From an uncultured Thermomicrobiales bacterium (GTDB lineage: Bacteria; Chloroflexota; Chloroflexia; Thermomicrobiales; UBA6265), in contig CADCWI010000064.1 in NCBI GenBank assembly GCA_902806355.1, forward strand, positions 1 to 27,207: 27,207 nt of DNA. The letters are read 5' to 3'. Positions 22,740 to 27,207 of the stretch are shown here, piece after piece; the stretch's first letter is position 1; each line of letters begins with the position of its first letter. Position numbers and translations under genes: made by a program. The notes under the pieces are model-generated. The model had not been told where the DNA came from and searched no databases. It saw only the letters and a program-made list of their open reading frames with translations.

Positions 22740-23735
22740 TCAGGAAGCAAGCCGCACGGGGGCGTGCGTACGGGCCGATTCATACGCGCCGAGGGCGACC
22801 TGGACCGCCCGCAGGCCATCCTCTCCGGTGACCGGGGGCGGCGTGTCGTTCCGCACGGCATCGATGAACGCGCTCACCATCTCCGGGTCACCACTTACCT
22901 GCGTCGCCTCCCACGCCAAGCTCGGTCCCCGGATCTCGGCGATCTCGATCACGTCGCTGTAGGCATCGAGCGAGAGCACCCCGTTCTCGCCGATCACCTC
23001 AATCTCGACCCCGCCCCAGATCGGCCAGTTCACCGGACGTGACCAGCTCGTATCGAGGCTGACCGGCACGCCGTTGCTCATCGTCAACATCAGAAGGCCG
23101 GTGTCATCCGCCGGGATATCGTGGATGCGGGTGTCGATCTCGGCATATACATCGGTGAACTCGGCATCGAAGATCCAGCGCAGGGCATCGACGACGTGAA
23201 CCGTGTGGTCGATCACCGCCCCACCACCGGCCAGCTCCGGCTCGACGAACCAGCTCATCGGGCAGGTGCCGGGGTTGCGCGCGTTGACCGCGAGCGGAGC
23301 CCCGATCTGGCCGGAGCGGACGGCGTCATGCAGCGCGACCGTTGCTGCATTGAACCGGACCGGAAAGGCGGTTTGCAGCTTGACGCCGTGCCGGGCGCAG
23401 ACATCGATCATCGCCTGCGCGTCCTCGACCGTCGTCGCCAGCGGTTTCTCGCAGAGCACGTGCTTGCCGGCCTCGGCGGCGGCAAGCGTCAGGCGCTTGT
23501 GATGCACGTTCTCGGAGCAGATGATGACGGCGTCGATGTCGTCACGGGCGAGAAGCGTCGCCAGGTCCGGCTCGAAGGTAGCCCCGAACTGAGCGGCGGC
23601 ACTGCGGCCGCGCTCGGGGTCGTCGTCGGTGATCGCGACCAGCTCCGCGTGAGGGATCGAATTGACGCAGCCGGCGTAGCCTTCGGCGTGCAGGTGGGCG
23701 AAACTGATCATCCCGATCCGGACGGTATCGTTCAT
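22740..23735 (-). CDS. Gfo/Idh/MocA-family oxidoreductase
   Basis: NAD(P)-dependent sugar or polyol dehydrogenase family; cytoplasmic. The 331-residue protein starts at ATG 23735, nine bases after GGAG. The N-terminal Rossmann domain opens with VRIGMISFAHLHAEGY, in which the usual G-x-G-x-x-G loop is replaced by the SFAHLHA variant found in one branch of the family. AVIICSEN and the catalytic-lysine motif CEKPLA (K97) follow. The C-terminal alpha/beta domain has GGAVIDHTVHVVDALRW (171-187), with the conserved Asp/His pair. It lies between the importer operon and a second, dissimilar family member on the same strand, which suggests work on a common imported sugar-like compound. The substrate is unknown; the nearest functional analogues cannot be named without a search. 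Confidence 0.9.
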   Translation of the reverse strand: MNDTVRIGMISFAHLHAEGYAGCVNSIPHAELVAITDDDPERGRSAAAQFGATFEPDLATLLARDDIDAVIICSENVHHKRLTLAAAEAGKHVLCEKPLATTVEDAQAMIDVCARHGVKLQTAFPVRFNAATVALHDAVRSGQIGAPLAVNARNPGTCPMSWFVEPELAGGGAVIDHTVHVVDALRWIFDAEFTDVYAEIDTRIHDIPADDTGLLMLTMSNGVPVSLDTSWSRPVNWPIWGGVEIEVIGENGVLSLDAYSDVIEIAEIRGPSLAWEATQVSGDPEMVSAFIDAVRNDTPPPVTGEDGLRAVQVALGAYESARTHAPVRLAS

Positions 23736-23770
23736 GTGGTGGTTCTCCGTTGTGCGTGGTGAGGCAGCCA

Positions 23771-24103
23771 CTACTGCGCGCCTGACAACTGCGTAAGGGT
23801 CGACCTTCGTGTCGACCCGGAGACTCGCTCCCTACCAGGCTGGATGCTCATATTTACCTTAAGGCGGACACGGAGGTCCGCCACTACGATGCGACAGAAC
23901 ATCCAACACCGGTCCGTGGCGGCGATTCCCGTCCGCGCTACGTGGGGTGCATCTTCGGTGCACAGGGACCGGAGCAGCTGCTCGGTGCGCTGCTGATACA
24001 CGATGGACCGCATCCGCTCATAGGCGATCACGCAGTGATCGAGCAGGAGCGGCCCATCGATGACTTCGCCATGGTCTGTGATCGGCCCTTGCGATTCGTT
24101 CGC
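23771..24103 (-). CDS. Doubtful short reading frame downstream of oxidoreductase
   Basis: A 110-codon frame from ATG 24103 (MANESQGPITDHGE...) begins just after the stop of the upstream oxidoreductase gene. Its first 60 or so codons have strongly G/C third positions, as real genes here do, and GPLLLDHCVIAYERMRSIVY looks helical. Against it, there is no ribosome site, no recognisable family, and the last third runs through two hairpin repeats (23797-23818, 23863-23882), so the C-terminus at least is probably not natural. It could be a decayed small gene invaded by repeats. Confidence 0.3.
   Translation of the reverse strand, partial: ANESQGPITDHGEVIDGPLLLDHCVIAYERMRSIVYQQRTEQLLRSLCTEDAPHVARTGIAATDRCWMFCRIVVADLRVRLKVNMSIQPGRERVSGSTRRSTLTQLSGAQ
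23797..23818. repeat. Hairpin repeat, left-oriented copy
   Basis: GGGTCGAC, loop cttcgt, GTCGACCC, preceded by GTAA. The arms differ from the GGCAGAC copies but complement each other exactly. The loop is close to ctccgt, the reverse complement of the acggag loop, so the copy lies in opposite orientation to the one at 23863-23882. Confidence 0.65.
23863..23882. repeat. Hairpin repeat, right-oriented copy
   Basis: GGCGGAC, loop acggag, GTCCGCC, followed by ACTACGA. The loop is identical to that of the copy at 13930-13955 and both arms carry a matching A-to-G/T-to-C change relative to it. With the copy at 23797-23818 it forms an inverted pair about 45 bases apart. Confidence 0.65.
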
Positions 24104-24127
24104 CATGGTCCGGTCGTGCATGACTCG

Positions 24128-25210
24128 TCACGACGCCCTCACCGATCCATCCTCGTTGAAGTGGATCGGCTGCCGGGTCCGCATCGAGTCCAGCACCGCG
24201 TTCGCGAGCGTGATCGCCCGGATTCCCGCCTCGCCATCGACCAGCACCGGCTCCCCACTGCGCAAGCAGTCGATGAAGTGCCGCACTTCGATCCCGTGCG
24301 GCGTCAGCGGGGATGGCCGCATCAGCATCCGCGCTGGCCGTTCCAGCGCGTCGTTCGTCGCGGTCGTGCGTTCGAGGGTGAGCGTCGCGCCGTTCTCGCT
24401 GGTGTGGCGCAGCAGGCCGTACTGGCCCGCCACCTCGATCCCGGTCCGAAAAAGGGAATGTGCCCAGCTGACTTCGAGGTGGGCGATCACGCCATTCCGG
24501 AAGCGGACGGATGCCACGGCGTAGTCACGCTTCGGCTGGTGCTCGGTATAGGTCAGGCCGTGAGCATAGAGCCGCTCGACATCACCGAAGTACCAGCTCA
24601 GCGTATCGAGATCGTGGACCATCAGGTCGAGCACGACACCGCCGTTCTTCTCGACATCGGCGAACCATGGGCTGCGCTCGTGGACCGGCGGGTTGACCCG
24701 GGAGGTGCGCACCATCGCGATCCGGCCGAGCGTGCCCGCATCGAGGATCTCCTTGATCCGGGCGAACTCGGGGTAGAAGCGGACAACGTGACCGATCATC
24801 AGGGTCACGCCCGCGGCGCGGCACGCCTCGGCCATGAGGCGCCCGTCCTCGGCCGTGCGAGCGATCGGCTTTTCGCAGAAGACGTGCTTGCCTGCCCTGG
24901 CGGCGGCCTCGGTCGCCATCCGGTGCAGGCTCGTCGGCAGGGCGATCAGGACGGCATCGACCGCGGGATCGGCGAGCGCGTCCACCATCGAGGCGGTCGC
25001 GCGGCCGCCGGTCGTCTCAACCAGCGCTTCGGCCCTCGGCTTGTCGAGATCGACCGCCCAGGCCAGCTCGGCGTCCGGGTTGGCAGCGAGGCCGGCAGCA
25101 TGGACGCTGCCCATCCCGCCGGTGCCGATCACGGCGAACCGGACCGGCCGGTCGCGGAGCTCATCCGGCGTTGCGGGGCGGCGGGCGGATGGTTGAGCTG
25201 AGGTCGTCAT
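24128..25210 (-). CDS. Gfo/Idh/MocA-family oxidoreductase
   Basis: Second NAD(P)-dependent dehydrogenase of this family. The 360-residue protein has about 22 extra N-terminal residues, then a canonical nucleotide-binding loop FAVIGTGGMGSVHA (25-38), VLIALPTSLH, the catalytic-lysine motif CEKPIA (K114), MIGHVVRFYPEF and, in the C-terminal domain, GGVVLDLMVHDLDTLSWYFG (190-209) with D195 and H199. It is more typical of inositol-2-dehydrogenase/glucose-fructose-oxidoreductase-like members than the neighbouring gene, but the substrate cannot be assigned. The ATG at 25210 is the only start with the right N-terminal extent; the ribosome site is weak. It is transcribed toward the first oxidoreductase and importer genes. 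Confidence 0.92.
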   Translation of the reverse strand: MTTSAQPSARRPATPDELRDRPVRFAVIGTGGMGSVHAAGLAANPDAELAWAVDLDKPRAEALVETTGGRATASMVDALADPAVDAVLIALPTSLHRMATEAAARAGKHVFCEKPIARTAEDGRLMAEACRAAGVTLMIGHVVRFYPEFARIKEILDAGTLGRIAMVRTSRVNPPVHERSPWFADVEKNGGVVLDLMVHDLDTLSWYFGDVERLYAHGLTYTEHQPKRDYAVASVRFRNGVIAHLEVSWAHSLFRTGIEVAGQYGLLRHTSENGATLTLERTTATNDALERPARMLMRPSPLTPHGIEVRHFIDCLRSGEPVLVDGEAGIRAITLANAVLDSMRTRQPIHFNEDGSVRAS

Positions 25211-25378
25211 GAGCGTGTCCCGTGGTTCCTCTCAATGGTCAACTGAAGTCAGCGAGGCAAGGGGTGCGCCCCGTGCTTGTTTGGCGGCACGGTACCGTCC
25301 CTGCGCTCCGCACGCAAGCTGCACCGGCAAGGGTCCACATGACCAATCTGTGAGATGCGTCGTGAAGGCAGCGTGCGT

Positions 25379-25822
25379 CTATTCCGAAGCTGATGACGTG
25401 GGGACCCAGCGCGTGACGAACGGCATGCCAGCAAGGTATTCGTCGAACGTGAGGAGGGAAACCCCTTGCCATTCCGCACGGGCGGCAATGACGGCATCCG
25501 AGAACTCGAGCTTCGGGTAGCCGAGCAGAATCTCCAATGCTCTCAGATAAACTCGCTTGTCAGATCCGGGGAAGATCATGCCAGGCATAGCGATGAGCGG
25601 TTGAACAACATCGACGACCGTTGCGGTCACCATTCGGTAGTGGTTGGAAGACTGAAGGATAGAACAGACCTCATGAATCACGACCTCGCTGGTGGTCGCT
25701 TCCTGCTCACCACGGCTCACCGACGCGAACAGCTCTCGTGCAATTTCCTTCATGACGGCTGTAGCCGGAGACGATGAAGGCGCGAGATAGCGCAGGAAGA
25801 CGTTTGCGTCAAGGAAGATCAT
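25379..25822 (-). CDS. vapC: VapC-like PIN-domain toxin
   Basis: PIN-domain ribonuclease toxin; free VapC-type toxins cleave tRNA or other structured RNA and stop translation. The 147-residue protein has the acidic Mg-binding residues in place: D5 (FLDANVFLRYL), E46 or E51 (TTSEVVIHEV), D109 (EFSDAVIAA) and D127 (LLTFDEYL). Full length and intact motifs suggest a functional toxin. Its start overlaps the stop of the antitoxin gene by four bases (ATGA type), the usual coupling that keeps antitoxin in excess. RNA target unknown. Confidence 0.92.
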   Translation of the reverse strand: MIFLDANVFLRYLAPSSSPATAVMKEIARELFASVSRGEQEATTSEVVIHEVCSILQSSNHYRMVTATVVDVVQPLIAMPGMIFPGSDKRVYLRALEILLGYPKLEFSDAVIAARAEWQGVSLLTFDEYLAGMPFVTRWVPTSSASE

Positions 25823-26109
25823 TTGGGATCGAACTCTCGGATCTTGTCCTCGACACCGTCCTCGAACGCTCCGGCAATCATGTCCTCGAAATCCGTCTCC
25901 ACGCTTGGATGGTCAATGGCCGGCAAAATGCCATCCAGTTCCTCAACGGTGTACCGCATACGTCGAACGATCGTGTTCCCTCGCGCGTCCTTCGTCCAGA
26001 GCACCGAATCACCTGGCTTCAGCCCCATTTCACGACGTATTTCGACCGGCATCGTGAGTTGCCCACTACTCGTCAATCGTGTGATCGCAACCACCTGAGC
26101 CTCCTTCAT
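25819..26109 (-). CDS. vapB: AbrB-type antitoxin of the VapBC pair
   Basis: A 96-residue antitoxin. The N-terminal SpoVT/AbrB domain (AITRLTSSGQLTMPVEIRRE, then MGLKPGDSVLW and RGNTIVRRM) binds the operator. The acidic C-terminal half (TVEELDGILPAIDHPSVETD, AGAFEDGVED) is expected to cover the toxin's active site. The ATG at 26109 is preceded by a strong inverted-repeat operator overlapping the probable promoter, so the complex likely represses its own synthesis. It differs clearly from the MazE-type antitoxin at 9657-9899, making two AbrB-fold loci in this window. Confidence 0.9.
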   Translation of the reverse strand: MKEAQVVAITRLTSSGQLTMPVEIRREMGLKPGDSVLWTKDARGNTIVRRMRYTVEELDGILPAIDHPSVETDFEDMIAGAFEDGVEDKIREFDPK

Positions 26110-26123
26110 GCTTCTTGCCGTCG

Positions 26124-26156
26124 TTCATATGTATGACATTCTACCCGACATATGAA
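26124..26156 (-). promoter_or_regulatory. Operator and promoter of vapBC
   Basis: TTCATATGT (26124-26132) and ACATATGAA (26148-26156) are exact inverted repeats with centres 24 bases apart, about two helical turns. Between them, on the minus strand, TAGAAT (plus 26138-26143) is a good -10 box with a weak TCGACT 16 bases upstream. An AbrB-type antitoxin bound here would block the -10 region. Confidence 0.65.
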
Positions 26157-26297
26157 GATAGTCGATTCGTCATTATGGAATACAAGATTCATGAAATCTC
26201 GTAGAGATACCTCGTGAGCCAGTATTCCATATGCGGCTGACCAAGCAATGACGATCCGTGATCTCCGGCCAACTTCTCGTCCAAAGGACTGCCCTAC

Positions 26298-27207
26298 GTG
26301 AGTTCTTCCCGCCGATCGCCCGCAAACGGGTCATTCCGCTTCTACCTCGTGGCGCGGACGCTCTCGATGTTCGGCGACCGCTTCAACGAGCTGGCGGTGC
26401 CGATCATCGTGCTGGCGGCGACCGACTCCGTCGTCACGGCCGGGATCGTGACCGCGGCGAATCGCGTTCCGGCACTCCTGTTCGCGCTGCCGATCGGCGC
26501 GTTGGTCGATCGTGTGTCGCGTCACCGGTTGATGCTGGTCTCGGATTACGGACGAGCCGCCGTGCTCCTTCCCCTCGTTGTCTCGCTTGCAATCGACGAT
26601 GTGCCGGTGCCCATGCTGACCGCGATCATGTTCGTGGTCGGCATCGGAGACCTCGTGTTCCTCACCTCGGCGCGTGCGTTCATGGTCTCGCTCGTCGGGC
26701 GGAGCCGGCTTGTCGGGGCGAACGGCAAGCTGGAGGCGGGAGATGCGATCGCGACACTAAGCGGCCCCGCGATCGGTGCGCTCGTGCTCCAGGTCTTCGG
26801 TGCGGCGACGGCGATCGGCGTGAATGCCGTCTCGTTTCTCGCGTCGGCCGCGTTGCTGCAACGGATACCCGGCGAGTCCTCATCCCCGGTGCCTGTTGCC
26901 CAGGCGGGCCGAAGGGAAGAGCTGCTGGCCGGGATGCGGGCGATCTGGCGCGTCCCCGAGCAACGGGTGATCCAGGGCGTGCTGATGCTCCTCAACCTGT
27001 TGGCCGGAGGAGTGGTGCTCGTGGTGATCGCGCTGACCCGGGATGTGCTGGGGCTGTCCCCGATCGAGACCGGCCTTGTCCTGGCGGGAGCGGGGGCCGG
27101 GGGTCTGCTGAGCAGCCTGCTCGTCGCGCCCCGGATCGAGCACCGGCACTGGGGACCGATCCTGGCGGCGCTGTTAACGATCGCCGCCGCTGGCATGATC
27201 GGGCTCG
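26298..27207 (+). CDS. MFS transporter, 5' part (runs off the window)
   Basis: Major facilitator superfamily protein of the MFS_3/EntS-macrolide-efflux type, probably an exporter of drugs or siderophore-like compounds. The first 303 codons are present; the frame is open at the window end. The GTG at 26298 follows AGGA by about nine bases, and an in-frame TGA at 26259 limits upstream starts. The N-terminus shows FRFYLVARTLSMFGDRFNEL (helix 1, where family members have a G-D/S-x-F/M-x-x-L pattern), a helix 2 ending FALPIGALVDRVSRHRLM (the A-motif-like G-x-L-V/A-D-R-x-x-R between helices 2 and 3), then further helices (LLPLVVSLAI, MLTAIMFVVGIGDLVF, AAGSL-type GPAIGALVLQVFGAATAIGV). A cytosolic loop and helices 7-8 (IQGVLMLLNLLAGGVVLVVI) follow. 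Substrate unknown. Confidence 0.88.
   Translation, partial: MSSSRRSPANGSFRFYLVARTLSMFGDRFNELAVPIIVLAATDSVVTAGIVTAANRVPALLFALPIGALVDRVSRHRLMLVSDYGRAAVLLPLVVSLAIDDVPVPMLTAIMFVVGIGDLVFLTSARAFMVSLVGRSRLVGANGKLEAGDAIATLSGPAIGALVLQVFGAATAIGVNAVSFLASAALLQRIPGESSSPVPVAQAGRREELLAGMRAIWRVPEQRVIQGVLMLLNLLAGGVVLVVIALTRDVLGLSPIETGLVLAGAGAGGLLSSLLVAPRIEHRHWGPILAALLTIAAAGMIGL

Overview
The G+C-rich DNA (about two thirds G+C by eye), Tat-type signals on both solute-binding proteins, Ser/Pro/Ala/Thr/Val linkers such as SPVASPVATP, and a scattered family of GTAGGGGCAGAC-like intergenic hairpins suggest a Chloroflexota bacterium, probably Thermomicrobia (Thermomicrobiales/Sphaerobacter-like). This assignment is inference from style, not from a marker gene. 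No rRNA, tRNA or CRISPR array was seen.

Layout. 16-1485 (+) encodes a very acidic protein with three copies of a ~130-residue domain; it follows an in-frame TAG at the window edge. 1486-2127 is non-coding and holds inverted repeats. 2128-4024 (-) holds a GNAT acetyltransferase broken by a one-base frameshift, a membrane-anchored TlpA/ResA-type thioredoxin and a single-span membrane protein. 4357-4850 holds a near-consensus sigma-70 promoter, a 59-codon gene, a 30-nt perfect palindrome and a terminator, followed by a 162-nt structured element with 19-nt inverted ends. 5081-6346 (-) is a DUF885-like HEGYPGHH metallopeptidase.

6554-9899 (-) looks like an acquired islet of lower G+C: a 914-residue UvrD-like helicase with a Pro/Ser/Thr-rich linker and an unusual helical C-terminus, preceded by a mazE-type antitoxin and a mazF toxin gene reduced to its two ends by an internal deletion. 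10050-11390 (-) is a UgpB-like sugar-binding protein without permeases. A DUF4126-like membrane protein (+), a SnoaL/NTF2-like protein (-) and a type I methionine aminopeptidase (+) follow. 13638-14075 is packed with hairpin repeats, the last of which sits at the 3' end of glutamine synthetase (14076-15461, -).

15866-22364 (-) is a complete oligopeptide/oligosaccharide-type ABC importer, transcribed in the order permease, permease, ATPase, ATPase, Tat-secreted binding protein. Two Gfo/Idh/MocA oxidoreductases lie upstream (22740-25210, -). An Opp-type importer beside sugar-type dehydrogenases fits uptake and oxidation of a carbohydrate-like substrate, though the ligand cannot be read from sequence. 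A VapBC toxin-antitoxin pair with a clear inverted-repeat operator (25379-26156, -) and the start of an MFS efflux protein (26298 to the window end, +) complete the window.

The most distinctive items are the helicase with a HEPN/DUF4145-like tail, the internally deleted mazF beside an intact mazE, the hairpin family whose arms change in compensating pairs, and the strongly promoted small gene with its structured 3' region.
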